Positions 23,740 to 32,418 of a stretch of 39,930 nt of DNA are shown here, piece by piece. This stretch comes from a virus: IMG/VR virus record IMGVR_UViG_3300037107_000172, positions 1 through 39,930 of that record; one strand, 5' to 3'. A program made the translations under genes and the position numbers. Within the stretch, counting starts at the first letter, position 1. Every line of letters begins with the position of its first letter. The notes beneath the pieces were generated by a model that was not told the DNA's origin, did not search any database, and worked only from the letters and a program-made list of their open reading frames with translations.

Positions 23740-24293
23740 CACACCCTCACCAGCCGCACCGAGCCGCTCTTGGCGCTGATTTGCGAGCCATACTTCGCCA
23801 GCATCACTTGCGCGACTTGTGAAAGCACCGGGCGCCGGTCGGTTTTGTCGTAACCGGTTTGAATGCCGGCAGCATTGTAATACTTCAAACCTTCACCCGC
23901 CGGCGCGACCGTCCGGTCGGCAATCAAAAATTCCCGCGCCATTTCACACGTTGCCTGGACAACGGCTTTCGGCACGGTGTCATATTGAACGTAGTCATAC
24001 GGAATCGGCAGCAGCACCGAGATCGGCACATGGACGTTGTCCGGCTCGGGGCACATCGCACGCGGCCATTGCAAGGATTGCCCTGCCGTGGTCCGCGTGC
24101 CGTTGAACTGAAACTCCGCGTCAATCAGCCGCGTCGCCATCACGAGCGCCACGGCCTTTTGATCCGCGCTCGCGCCGCTCCACGCCGTGGCATACAAGTG
24201 CCCGTCGTGATACGCGTCGCCATCCGCAACGCTCGCGTAGCTGTTCGCATCCGCCCGGCCCGGCCCGTCTTCCTTGATGATTGTGAGCGACAT
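23739..24293 (-). CDS. Head-completion/DnaT-like phage protein
   Basis: The 184-residue protein begins MSLTIIKEDGPGRADANSYASVADGDAY. This is the opening of the phage family often labelled DnaT-like ssDNA-binding protein, which by genome position behaves as a head-tail connector. Its helical middle (SADQKAVALVMATRLIDAEF) followed by QSLQWPRAM fits the family. It lies downstream of the capsid gene in the order expected for head completion. The next structural gene is missing or cut short. Confidence 0.75.
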   Translation of the reverse strand: MSLTIIKEDGPGRADANSYASVADGDAYHDGHLYATAWSGASADQKAVALVMATRLIDAEFQFNGTRTTAGQSLQWPRAMCPEPDNVHVPISVLLPIPYDYVQYDTVPKAVVQATCEMAREFLIADRTVAPAGEGLKYYNAAGIQTGYDKTDRRPVLSQVAQVMLAKYGSQISAKSGSVRLVRV

Positions 24294-24299
24294 AATTGA

Positions 24300-24956
24300 T
24301 TAAATTGAAATACCGATGTGAAACACGTCCGAGAACGGCCCGACCGCCGCGCCGTTTCGATAACGGATTTTGAACCAAAAATCAGCATCACCTACGACAA
24401 CCTCCGCAATAACGTAGTGATTGTTATTGCTCGGCACGGTCGCGCGCAGGGAATAATCACTTAGATTCGGGCTTATCCAAATTTCCATGTCCGCGACGGG
24501 ATAAACGCCATAATCGAAAGTCCAATCAATCCATAAATCAACAGTCTCGTCGCCGCATTCGTATCCGCCATCGCTGATGACCGGCGCATTCGGCGGCGGC
24601 AAAGCATCTTCAGGCCGAACCGCATTGCTCCGTTCAGTGATTTCGTTTCCGCTGGCATCACACCCAACAATGAACATCGGATACTGCCCGCCGTCCGGCG
24701 CATACTGGCGGTCAGTCCCAGCGCCACGGTCGTCGTAAGTAAAAGGTTCGCCCTCCGCGTGCTGATGATAGGCATACCAGTAAGCCGGGTCGGGATAATC
24801 CCACGTCCACACCGCAAGGTCGGGATAAGCCGCCACCAGCACCGGCGCGGGCAGCAGACAACGCGACCGGCGGCGACGCTCCGCCAGCCAAGTGCGCCGT
24901 TGCAGTGGCGTCCAGGGTGAGTTACCGCGCTTTTCTTGTGGAAATGCTTTTGGCAT
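24300..24956 (-). CDS. Virion-associated protein with fibronectin-like domain
   Basis: I start at ATG 24956 (MPKAFPQEKRGNSPWTPLQR), 218 residues. The N-terminal third is basic, then an aromatic-rich stretch (WTWDYPDPAYWYAYHQ). From about residue 120 (PPPNAPVISDGGYECGDETV) to the end is a beta-sandwich with FN3-like spacing, ending VGPFSDVFHIGI. Such domains occur on phage surface and decoration proteins. It overlaps the upstream small gene by about 35 bases. The exact role is unknown. Confidence 0.6.
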   Translation of the reverse strand: MPKAFPQEKRGNSPWTPLQRRTWLAERRRRSRCLLPAPVLVAAYPDLAVWTWDYPDPAYWYAYHQHAEGEPFTYDDRGAGTDRQYAPDGGQYPMFIVGCDASGNEITERSNAVRPEDALPPPNAPVISDGGYECGDETVDLWIDWTFDYGVYPVADMEIWISPNLSDYSLRATVPSNNNHYVIAEVVVGDADFWFKIRYRNGAAVGPFSDVFHIGISI

Positions 24957-25101
24957 CGTCGGCTTTTGGCTTATCCGCCGGTTCAACCAATGGAACTGTC
25001 GCCACCGGTTGAACCGGCTTTTCTTTGGTCGGAATAGGCGGAACGTCCTCGACAATCAAAGGACGCCGCTTCCGCCGAATGATGGGAAACAATTCACTCA
25101 T
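24922..25101 (-). CDS. Small proline/lysine-rich protein
   Basis: This 59-residue product from ATG 25101 (MSELFPIIRRKRRPLIVEDV) is mostly disordered, with PVQPVATVPLVEPADKP repeats. An ATG at 25116 would overlap the upstream stop by 11 bases and is an alternative. It sits in a run of small genes behind the capsid gene. I do not recognise it; it may be a spacer or decoration peptide. Confidence 0.45.
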   Translation of the reverse strand: MSELFPIIRRKRRPLIVEDVPPIPTKEKPVQPVATVPLVEPADKPKADDAKSISTRKAR

Positions 25102-25105
25102 GGCG

Positions 25106-25333
25106 TCAGATGGCATTTGCGCCAATCGCGATTTGCCGCCAATTCGTGCCATCCGAAATGGCGAGACACGGAACAGAGCCAGTGCCGCCAGCGGACAGAT
25201 AAATGATTCGGCGCGGATTCTTCGCCGCCATGACCCCAGCGGCCACCGCCGCCGCGACGTTGGTGTATGTCGGATACTGGATTTGTTCACCCGAACGAAT
25301 CCGCTCAAAACTGCGAGGTTGAAGTTTGCCCAT
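25106..25333 (-). CDS. Small virion-type protein (75 aa)
   Basis: From ATG 25333 (MGKLQPRSFERIRSGEQIQY) this is a 75-residue protein with an Ala-rich helix (NVAAAVAAGVMAAKNP) and a beta-hairpin (RIIYLSAGGTGSVPCLAISD). GAGAAAG lies about ten bases upstream. It is placed directly after the capsid gene, where decoration or head-stabilising proteins occur. The family is not recognised. Confidence 0.6.
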   Translation of the reverse strand: MGKLQPRSFERIRSGEQIQYPTYTNVAAAVAAGVMAAKNPRRIIYLSAGGTGSVPCLAISDGTNWRQIAIGANAI

Positions 25334-25385
25334 AAAATTCTTTCTCAAAAAGCGGCGTGCCGGCGCGAACCGGCACGCCTTTGGT

Positions 25386-26396
25386 TTAGATGTTGTGAGT
25401 GACCGCCACGACCGGGACGTTTTTGTTTTCCCAAACGCGCACCCAATTTGCGGCCGTCTCCAATTCCGTGTTCGTCGGGTTTGCACCCGCAACGCTCGCG
25501 CTGGTGAACTTCACACCGCGAGGGTGAAGGATGAACCGGCGACGGTTGACCAGGAATGTGTCGCTGTTCAGAGCGTCACGCGCCATTTCGCAACCTTCCG
25601 TGCCGTGACCGCCCTCGACGGGCGCACCGTTCAGATCGGCAAAACCCATGCCGAATGAGCCGAGGCCGAACAGATAGGTCGTATAGACCAAGCCGTCAGT
25701 CGTGCCTGCACGAGAAGGACAGCCGTCATCCACAATGACGCGGCGCCCCTGGAACGTGCGAATTTGAGTTTCACCCTGGCTGTCCGGGATGAAGTCAATC
25801 AGGTCGAGTTTCCGCAATGCGGCCTCGACTGCTGAGTGCATCGCCACGGCCACCAGCCGGTCGCCACGGTCGCCAAGGCGCTGCGTCGAATCCACAAATG
25901 TCGCGCCGTTGAGCCGAGTCGCAGCAGTTTGAGCGGCGACGCTTTCACTGTGAATCGCCAACAGATTGCCCGCCATCGAAGCCGCCGAGAACACGCCCTT
26001 CAGCGAACTGATGAGCATGTATTGGTTCTGGCGATTCCAGTAGTCGGCGAGGAAGTTCGCCAACGCCAGCGCCGGATCATCACCAGCGACCACGGTTGCC
26101 AGATGATTCCACGACCACGCATTACCGTCATTGTGAATGCGGGCAATGTCCTGGTCAGCGACGAGCTTGGCCGGAACCAGCGGGGCCGAATCACTCAACG
26201 GCTGGCGGTTGCCGGTCAGGTCATTCCAGTGCGGCATGTTGACTTGCGTGCCGCCCAGCGCGGCGCGTTCGTCATAGTCCGGCGTCCGCACGACAATGCC
26301 GGATTGAAACAGGTCGGATTTCTCCGCCGTGCGTTGCAACACATACCCGGCAAATTGTGCCGGAACGATGATGTCTGCTAATTGCGTTTTAGCCAT
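25386..26396 (-). CDS. Phage major capsid protein
   Basis: The 336-residue protein fits an HK97-fold coat protein: MAKTQLADIIVPAQFAGYVLQRT, then VNMPHWNDLTGNRQPLSD, a helical spine segment with NQYMLISSLKGVF, and a peripheral domain near the C-terminus. Also present is FLVNRRRFILHPRGVKF, a common capsid ending in which the subunit describes its own tag-free beta strand. It follows portal and scaffold genes in the classic order, which strongly supports the call. ATG 26396 has no Shine-Dalgarno, like the other structural genes here. It would form the satellite or phage procapsid shell. Confidence 0.85.
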   Translation of the reverse strand: MAKTQLADIIVPAQFAGYVLQRTAEKSDLFQSGIVVRTPDYDERAALGGTQVNMPHWNDLTGNRQPLSDSAPLVPAKLVADQDIARIHNDGNAWSWNHLATVVAGDDPALALANFLADYWNRQNQYMLISSLKGVFSAASMAGNLLAIHSESVAAQTAATRLNGATFVDSTQRLGDRGDRLVAVAMHSAVEAALRKLDLIDFIPDSQGETQIRTFQGRRVIVDDGCPSRAGTTDGLVYTTYLFGLGSFGMGFADLNGAPVEGGHGTEGCEMARDALNSDTFLVNRRRFILHPRGVKFTSASVAGANPTNTELETAANWVRVWENKNVPVVAVTHNI

Positions 26397-26420
26397 AAGT
26401 GAATAATTTGGTTGTGACCC

Positions 26421-27191
26421 TTACGCCGACGCTTTCAATCGTGCGGCCAGTTGTGGGTCGGATTTCTGCAATTTCATTTGTTCCGTGAGATTCCAGCTTT
26501 CCTTGCGGAACGGATTCTTCACGGACCGGTTGCCAGCCCCACCGGAGCCGGAGCCGGCGGCACCGCCACCAGCATTTGCCTCGAACAGGTGCGGTGCATC
26601 GGACACCAACGCATCCACCCACTCGGCCAAAGTCATCGGCGTGACGCCATCCTTGCCCATGCGGGCAGTCTGGCTGTCAGCCTCAAATGCCTGGGGCACG
26701 CCGGCCACCAGCTTGAAATTCACACGTGCTCGCGACGTGATGTCAGGAATCGCCGTCGGGCGCAGACCTCGCTTGGTCGCTTCGGTGACGACGGCTTGAT
26801 CAATTTGAATCGCCGACAGGCGACCATGCAGCGCATCACGTTCAGCGACCACGACGCCATGCTGTTTCTCCCAATCGGCACGGGCGGCCTTGAGGCGCTT
26901 TTCAATGATTTTCTCGATTTCTTCCGGCTTGTGCCCTTGCGCCAGCAATTCGAGCCGTTGCTTCTCTTCGGCCAACGTGCGGACGGCTTCCGGGTCAATG
27001 CCTTCAAATTTCTTGGCGAGGTCATCACGCTCTTTCATCAGCGCGACGTTGGTCGTGCGGAACTCATCCAGCTTGGATTTTTCAACGACGCCATCGGCGT
27101 CCAGTATCCAAGCGCCGTCGCGTTCGACATAAAGGGATTGTTGTTCAACAGGAATTTCCTGCTTCGTTGCGTATTTGTATTTCAGTGCCAT
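26421..27191 (-). CDS. Phage scaffolding protein
   Basis: The 256-residue product has the typical scaffold layout. A short N-terminal region is followed by a long charged coiled coil (about 40-135, with KKFEGIDPEAVRTLAEEKQR) and a C-terminal part. That part contains a Gly/Ser linker (AGGGAAGSGSGGAGNRS) and a basic helical tail (TEQMKLQKSDPQLAARLKA), the kind that contacts the coat protein. It lies between portal and major capsid genes, the canonical site. It should guide capsid assembly and then leave the shell. Confidence 0.82.
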   Translation of the reverse strand: MALKYKYATKQEIPVEQQSLYVERDGAWILDADGVVEKSKLDEFRTTNVALMKERDDLAKKFEGIDPEAVRTLAEEKQRLELLAQGHKPEEIEKIIEKRLKAARADWEKQHGVVVAERDALHGRLSAIQIDQAVVTEATKRGLRPTAIPDITSRARVNFKLVAGVPQAFEADSQTARMGKDGVTPMTLAEWVDALVSDAPHLFEANAGGGAAGSGSGGAGNRSVKNPFRKESWNLTEQMKLQKSDPQLAARLKASA

Positions 27192-27200
27192 AAATCGGTT

Positions 27201-28724
27201 TTAGGTTATCGGTTGAGGGTTTGCAGTCGTCGCCGCCGACACCGGCGGTTTGACCGCGACCGGCGCAGTTGATTTTTTCTCCGAAGAGAGCAACTTGATT
27301 TCTTCTTCATTCGTGCGGCCAGGGGCGATGACTTCACCAGCGCGGAACAGATCGAGCATCGTGTCCTGACTGATGGCACCGGCCTGCCACGCCGCGACCA
27401 GCGCCGTGATTTCCTGAAACGACATTCCGGTAATGCTGAAATCCGTGTTCAGGCTGGCGAGGACAAGGTCGGGACCGATGGCGTCAGGAATCGGCTCGGT
27501 CGAGTTCCACCAATAAACCCAGCGCAACACTTGCGTCAGCGACGCGCTGACGCTCAAAGAGACGGTGTTCAAAATGCTGTTCTCACCACTCTGGCGGAGT
27601 TCGATGGCAGCGGCGGTTTCACCGACACGTTTGCGCGATTCGAGCATCCGCGTGCCGAGGACGGCCATGAGTTGCTCGTCGCGATCCATCGCGCGTTCAA
27701 AGGTGGACAGACCTTGACCGTGAAATTCAAGAAAGCCGGCCGTTGCTCCGGGCGTCTCGGCGACCCATGCCGTGCTGGAGCCGATCCGAAGGGAGGAATT
27801 TTTGTCGAAACCGCTGACCCATGCCGTCGGCAATGCGGTGAAGTGCATACCATGCTTGTAATCAGCGGTGAGCCGGTAATGGTCGAGATTGACGACGATG
27901 ATGTCAGCCAGGGGGATTTTATCCACTTCCGGCAAGGAGTGGCGCGGACCATGAAAGACAAAGGGAATTAGCGGCAGTTGTTTGCCAAGGCGAAGCGGCG
28001 TCAGGGTGTCCACCAGCTTCCATTTCTTTTTGCCGCGATTGCGAGGGCCGCTTCCATTTTGGCCGTCCGCAAGGAACTGCCAGATTTCGACCTGATAAGA
28101 CCAGTCGGCCTTTGTGTTGTCAGCCGTTGTTTGCGGCGGGACAAGTTTCAGGACGCGAAGTTGCTGGATTTCTTCCGGCTCGAAAGGATCAGTTTCCGCA
28201 ACAGGCATCTGACTGACTTCCTTGAGGACGACGAGCGTCAGCACGTTGCGGCCATTCACCCGTTCCGTGTGCCAGTTGATGATGTCTTCAGCGGCATAGG
28301 CGATGGCATAGGCGCGTTGCTCAGCTTCCTCGTTCCAATCCACAAGCGTGCCAGACCGACCGACATTGATAATTTCCGCGACCAGCTTTTTCGAGAATGC
28401 AGTCAAGCTGGTCCCCAGCATGTCGGCATCTTCCACAAATTCGGTGAGCGCATCACCAACGCCGGAAGTTTTATCCGGCAATTTGAAGGTTGGATCACGG
28501 CGGAAAATCAGTCCAACGAAACCATCCGCCGTGCGGGCAGAGGCGTTGAAAAAGGAGGCGCGATTTTTGTAGGCGAGATATTCTTTGTCGTCCTGACAGT
28601 CGAGACGCGGCAGATACTTTTCAGCAGCGGCTTTGACGGCATCCTCGCCGGCGAAGACATCACGGGCGCGCAGCCAGGCAGGCAGGTTTGCGTCGTATTC
28701 AGGATGTGTGGAATTCACAGCCAT
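27201..28724 (-). CDS. Phage portal protein (DUF4055-like)
   Basis: The 507-residue protein matches DUF4055 portal proteins: YDANLPAWLRARDVFAGEDAV at the N-terminus, KNRASFFNASARTADGFVGL, IINVGRSGTLVDW, then VNLDHYRLTADYKHGMHFTALPT. The helical barrel segment (SGENSILNTVSLSVSASLTQVLRWVYWW) precedes a disordered Pro/Ala tail. Twelve such subunits form the DNA entry ring that docks the terminase. The start ATG 28724 has no ribosome-binding site and a promoter-like pair of boxes lies directly upstream. In ordinary phages it follows the large terminase gene; here 5 kb of unrelated DNA lies between. Confidence 0.88.
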   Translation of the reverse strand: MAVNSTHPEYDANLPAWLRARDVFAGEDAVKAAAEKYLPRLDCQDDKEYLAYKNRASFFNASARTADGFVGLIFRRDPTFKLPDKTSGVGDALTEFVEDADMLGTSLTAFSKKLVAEIINVGRSGTLVDWNEEAEQRAYAIAYAAEDIINWHTERVNGRNVLTLVVLKEVSQMPVAETDPFEPEEIQQLRVLKLVPPQTTADNTKADWSYQVEIWQFLADGQNGSGPRNRGKKKWKLVDTLTPLRLGKQLPLIPFVFHGPRHSLPEVDKIPLADIIVVNLDHYRLTADYKHGMHFTALPTAWVSGFDKNSSLRIGSSTAWVAETPGATAGFLEFHGQGLSTFERAMDRDEQLMAVLGTRMLESRKRVGETAAAIELRQSGENSILNTVSLSVSASLTQVLRWVYWWNSTEPIPDAIGPDLVLASLNTDFSITGMSFQEITALVAAWQAGAISQDTMLDLFRAGEVIAPGRTNEEEIKLLSSEKKSTAPVAVKPPVSAATTANPQPIT

Positions 28725-28732
28725 TTAAGGCT

Positions 28733-28761
28733 TATTTATTCCACAACCGGCATTTCGTCAA
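28733..28761 (-). promoter_or_regulatory. Promoter candidate for capsid operon
   Basis: Minus strand TTGACG (28761-28756), a 17-base spacer, TAAATA (28738-28733). The predicted transcript start falls within about two bases of the portal ATG, suggesting a nearly leaderless message. Confidence 0.45.
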
Positions 28762-28913
28762 ACATTACTTGTTGTTATTCAATGACTTATGCACGTTGTT
28801 GCATGTAATTTCATTTTCTCGCCGGTTGTTTCCACATACCCAAGAAGTCCAAAGGAAGTAATTTAGCAGATTCTCGCCCCCCTGCCCCCCAACCCCCATT
28901 TTTTTGGCAGCAT

Positions 28914-29849
28914 TCATTGTTTAATTTCAACATCGGGTGGAATACGCGAATCCGCGACTCGCTTCCAACGACGCGCAGCAAACGAGTTCTCGAAAGTCTC
29001 GTCTCCGACACGAACATACACGAGATCATATTTTTGATCGTTTGAAGGAATGTAGAAAGTAGCGTTCTGGCCGACCAGGCCTTTACTGGGAGGATTGAAA
29101 TCTGGCGTGATCAGCGCCTTGCCGACCACCGAGATGGAGCGCCCCTTCAAATCGTATTTCTTCGGATACTGCACATAATTAACCAAAAATGAGAATTGCA
29201 GAGCGGGAATATCGTGCGGGAAAGTAACGTGGATGGAGCCATTGTCGTGAGGCTGGACTTCGTAGTCAAAGTGGGGGCCTAGATCGTTATCATACGCATC
29301 CGCGAAATCCGTCAGGATTCCCGACAACTCCTCGTTGGCCCATCCCCGCACGACCACTTCTTTCCCATTCGCTGGCTTCGGAATATTCGCTGATTCACGC
29401 GGGGCTTGAATGATTTTCACTCCAATATCTTTCCCCTCCATTGCACCTTGCAATATTTTAGCGATGTGATCAAGGTTGCCATTACCAAATCCGGTCATTA
29501 TGCGAACTCGCCGCCCAACCTCCGTCCTGGATTTAAATACGATGGTAACAAAATCGGGTCCTCTGCCACCGTGATGTTTGCCAATTCGCTCAATCAGCGA
29601 CACAGGAACACGCGCCTCTCGACTAAAACCACGAATTATCAGGGTGTCTCCGTCAAGTATGACCTGCTTAAAACTCGAAAACCACCACAAGGCGATGACT
29701 GAAACCGGGGGGAGAATGTAATACATGACATCGCCTCTATGATTTCCATCCACGGAACCCTTTATCGTCATGCCCCACATGAAAAAAAGGAAGATGTAAA
29801 TCAACCACTTGTGAAACGCAGTCGAAAACGCTGAATCGAGTCGTCGCAT
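28914..29849 (-). CDS. Membrane protein with PH-like domain
   Basis: The 311-residue protein starts with two closely spaced hydrophobic spans (WLIYIFLFFMWGMTI and VMYYILPPVSVIALWWF). A beta-rich region follows (QVILDGDTLIIRGFSREARV, then IERIGKHHG) that looks like a bacterial PH-type domain, and a long cytoplasmic or periplasmic tail closes it. It is not a phage structural gene. Its composition, less GC-rich than the portal gene, and its place between portal and terminase mark it as inserted cargo. It may be a host-altering membrane factor; function is unknown. Confidence 0.7.
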   Translation of the reverse strand: MRRLDSAFSTAFHKWLIYIFLFFMWGMTIKGSVDGNHRGDVMYYILPPVSVIALWWFSSFKQVILDGDTLIIRGFSREARVPVSLIERIGKHHGGRGPDFVTIVFKSRTEVGRRVRIMTGFGNGNLDHIAKILQGAMEGKDIGVKIIQAPRESANIPKPANGKEVVVRGWANEELSGILTDFADAYDNDLGPHFDYEVQPHDNGSIHVTFPHDIPALQFSFLVNYVQYPKKYDLKGRSISVVGKALITPDFNPPSKGLVGQNATFYIPSNDQKYDLVYVRVGDETFENSFAARRWKRVADSRIPPDVEIKQ

Positions 29850-30732
29850 ACTGATAAACGACTACCAGAAATTTTACCGAGGCACAAGCGGCTTGCGGTG
29901 GTTTTGCGATTTGTTTCAACTTCGCACCGCCCTTGATAATTCAACCGTTCAAATAATTCGCAAATCGCTTGGCATTCGACACACGCAACCAGGAGAACTC
30001 GTTTGTCACACACAATTTCAACCCGACTTCAACCTCGTTCGTCCTTCAAAGACAAACGTTGGTTCGCTTCGCTCAACGAAATTTTAGTTCGCGCTGCACT
30101 CCATTCGTGTGCTCAATAACCTACGATGCGCCCACACGTCGAAAGTCGTTCCATTTGCCAAAGTCACGTCCGCGCACGCGCATGCCTGACGCCCATGCAC
30201 GTCGGGTGGGGCTGTCATCGGCTTCGGCGAAAGTTTTCAGGTAATCCAACGTGCCTCATGCTACCAACGTCATCCCCAGCCCCACCCGCCGGCACCGCGC
30301 CGCCTTCACTGGTTTTACTACGTCATCCCCGGCGGCGCTTGGGCTACCCTCGCGCGCACGTTGGACGACCCATCTTCATCGGATGTTTTCGGGGCAATCC
30401 AACCGTCCAGGTTTTCCAACGGTTTCAGGGCGCGAGGGTCAGGCATGAAAAGATGGCCGCTTCGCGGAAGAAAAGAAATTGGCAACGCCGCTGTCGCGGC
30501 GCAAAACAGCAGCCCAGGCTTCACAGAGCCGACGCTTCCCCGAAAGCATTCGGGGCAAGTATCGGCACTGTTTCGCCCACGCCCTGGCCGGACTCGCCAG
30601 CTTTGCAGACCGTTCCACTCCGCTGCACTAATCCGCTTCGCAGGCTACGCGGAGCGTTTCGCTGCGTTCCAACGGCCGCAAACAGACGAGACCGGCCTCA
30701 GATCGGGCGCACCCAAAAGAAACAACAGCAGG

Positions 30733-30884
30733 ATGTCGCAAGGCTTCGCCCGACATGAAAAAGCAATATCGTAATCCGATTACGCCGGTTGGTCGCGAGG
30801 CTTCGCCCGACCAAAACCTGCAATAGCCCGCGATGCTTCGCACGGGCAAGACATCGGCAATACGGCGCGAGGCTCCGCCCGGCC
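30733..30884. repeat. Four tandem hairpins with conserved loop and co-varying stems
   Basis: Hairpin 1: ATGTCG (30733-30738) with CGACAT (30751-30756). Hairpin 2: TTGGTCG (30789-30795) with CGACCAA (30808-30814). Hairpin 3: GCCCG (30826-30830) with CGGGC (30843-30847). Hairpin 4, imperfect: GGCG with CGGCC (30880-30884). The loops are all 12 bases and near-identical (CGAGGCTTCGCC and variants), while the stems differ but still pair. Looser relatives with 12-base loops occur at 30057-30078 (CGTTG/CAACG) and 30632-30653 (TCCGC/GCGGA). Confidence 0.65.
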
Positions 30885-31405
30885 AAGACATCGGCATTAA
30901 CCGTGAGCACGGCCATTTTCCGTCCGCTACACTCCGCTGGCGCTCCATTCGCCGCCCGGAAGAATGTCCGACCTCACTGATAAAAACACATTGGTCTGAC
31001 ACCTGAGCGTCACATTCCGCACCCGGTCTGCCTGCTGCCCCCTGTTACCTTGACAGCCGCAGCCCTTGCGCTCCATGTGACCGTGCAAGGCACTCGCTCA
31101 GGAGTCAGAACAAGCCGCGCTCGCGCTAGCGCGACTCGCCAAACGAACGGCGCGTCAGACTGCGGCCAATGGCTTCGGCTACGATGCTCGTTCCTGCGCG
31201 TCTGTGCCTACACGATTGGTCGCAGACTGTCGCTTCAGGTAAGAGCGCCCGTGCTGTGCGGACGCGGCTGCTCGCACCGGCGCAGGAACCACAGCAGACC
31301 CGGCAAATAATTGGCCAATGGCGGCGCTGTTGGCATGAAGCACCAGCCGACGCTACGCTTCTCACTGCGTTCCGAGGCTGGGTGTCGGCTTTGCTTCCGG
31401 TGGTT

Positions 31406-31536
31406 CACACAACACACATTGTGCGTTCGTTCCACTCGTTCCTCGTTCCACACCTTTATTCTTTTCGTGCAGACACTCCCCGCTCGCGGGTGCCCTTCTG
31501 CACGGAATAAAGGGTCGCACAATGTGCCGTTGTGTG
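31406..31536. repeat. Long nested hairpin of about 131 bases
   Basis: Four helices nest in order: 31406-31425 with 31516-31536 (one insertion), CCTTTATTC (31453-31461) with GAATAAAGG (31505-31513), CGTGCAG (31466-31472) with CTGCACG (31498-31504), and CCCGC (31479-31483) with GCGGG (31486-31490). Such a stack is far beyond chance and would form a stable RNA arm or DNA cruciform. Confidence 0.7.
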
Positions 31537-31551
31537 CAGCACCGCTGCTTC

Positions 31552-31624
31552 ACTGTCACGCTCACTCTCGCGGACGGCTGCACTGACCCTGCGCCCCCGC
31601 CGTCCAGGCAGCGAGCGTGACAGT
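31552..31624. repeat. Second long hairpin
   Basis: A perfect 12-base stem, ACTGTCACGCTC (31552-31563) with GAGCGTGACAGT (31613-31624), encloses GGACGGC (31572-31578) with GCCGTCC (31599-31605). It follows the 131-base hairpin by 15 bases. Confidence 0.7.
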
Positions 31625-31947
31625 TCGCAGGCATCCTTCACGCCAACTGCGCCGAAGCGGAACGACCAGCCGGGTCTGCTGCCCCAAATCCCCCGCCCAC
31701 CCCGTTGCGCCTTTGCCCCCTCCATCCCCAGGGGGCGGCGCTAAAGGCAGGTGGCGCTGCCACGTTTTCAGGTCCGGCTTTTTCTGCCCTGCGTTTCTCT
31801 CCATCGCCCTCACTGCGTCACCGCAACACCAGCCCGCCCTACGCGGCGACCTTCCTATGGATTCCTTCCGCAGGGAGGGCTGGCGGCTCCGCTTCTTAGT
31901 GACGGGCGACGGACAGAAGACGCACAGCAGAGCAGAAAAAAAAGACC

Positions 31948-32361
31948 ATGAAAACAAATACAAAAAATATATCAGGGCTCGGGAGCAGATCCGCACAGTT
32001 GAGTAGTAACAACACCGCAGCAGCGGAAGCGCCAGCGCAGAAGCCGGACAATCGTTTGCCGATTGACACCGAGGCGCGGAAGAAAAACCGCACCTTGCCC
32101 ACCACCAAAGTTTTGGAGCTTTTGAAAGCCAGCAATCCGGGTTTGTTCAATCTCGCCGAGGTTGTCGGCAGGTGGATTTGGGTTGCGTTCCGCGAGACAC
32201 CCGCGCCGGAGTTGCGGCAGCAGTTGGCGCAACTTGGTTTCCATTGGAACCGTGAGCGCCAAGCATGGCAGCACCCTTGCGGAGTTTTCCGTTTGGGCAG
32301 CCAGACCGACCCGCACCAGAAGTTTTCAAGCTACTTCCACGCCGACATCAAGGCCGCCTGA
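31948..32361 (+). CDS. Hypothetical plasmid/island-type small protein
   Basis: The 137-residue protein has a disordered Ser/Asn/Ala-rich N-terminus (about 1-45). A compact domain follows, with VLELLKASNPGLFNLAEVVG, VGRWIWVAFRETP, and LAQLGFHWNRERQAWQHPCG. The last part reads like a small fold in which a Trp/His-rich motif compares expected with found residues, as in proteins accompanying DUF6573 genes. I do not know its function. It lies just after the structured gene desert and 57 bases ahead of the DUF6573-like gene on the same strand, so they may be co-transcribed. Confidence 0.65.
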   Translation: MKTNTKNISGLGSRSAQLSSNNTAAAEAPAQKPDNRLPIDTEARKKNRTLPTTKVLELLKASNPGLFNLAEVVGRWIWVAFRETPAPELRQQLAQLGFHWNRERQAWQHPCGVFRLGSQTDPHQKFSSYFHADIKAA

Positions 32362-32418
32362 CACCAACCGGGCGGCAGCAATGCCGCCCCATTCCTTCAT
32401 TTTCAACCACATCACACC

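Larger units (their letters stand above)
29850..31947. other. 2.1 kb gene desert dense in inverted repeats
   Basis: No frame here has protein-like composition or a ribosome-binding site; apparent frames on both strands are Arg/Ser/Pro-rich and mutually overlapping. Many stems stand out: CCCCGAA-agca-TTCGGGG (30538-30555), a 14-base perfect palindrome at 31121-31134, AGACTGCGGCCAAT (31157-31170) with ATTGGTCGCAGACT (31215-31228), and GTTCCTGCGC (31190-31199) with GCGCAGGAAC (31280-31289). The two larger hairpins and the short loop family are listed separately. It could encode a structured RNA, be a repeat cluster, or be decayed DNA. Confidence 0.6.

Noticed and set aside
30126-30758. 210-codon frame and several others across the gene desert
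   Set aside because: All are Arg/Pro/Ser-rich, overlap one another on both strands, and simply reflect GC-rich hairpin DNA.
30733-30884. Possible CRISPR array from regularly spaced repeats
   Set aside because: Repeats are self-complementary with variable stems, spacing is irregular, and there are no spacers of constant length or cas genes.
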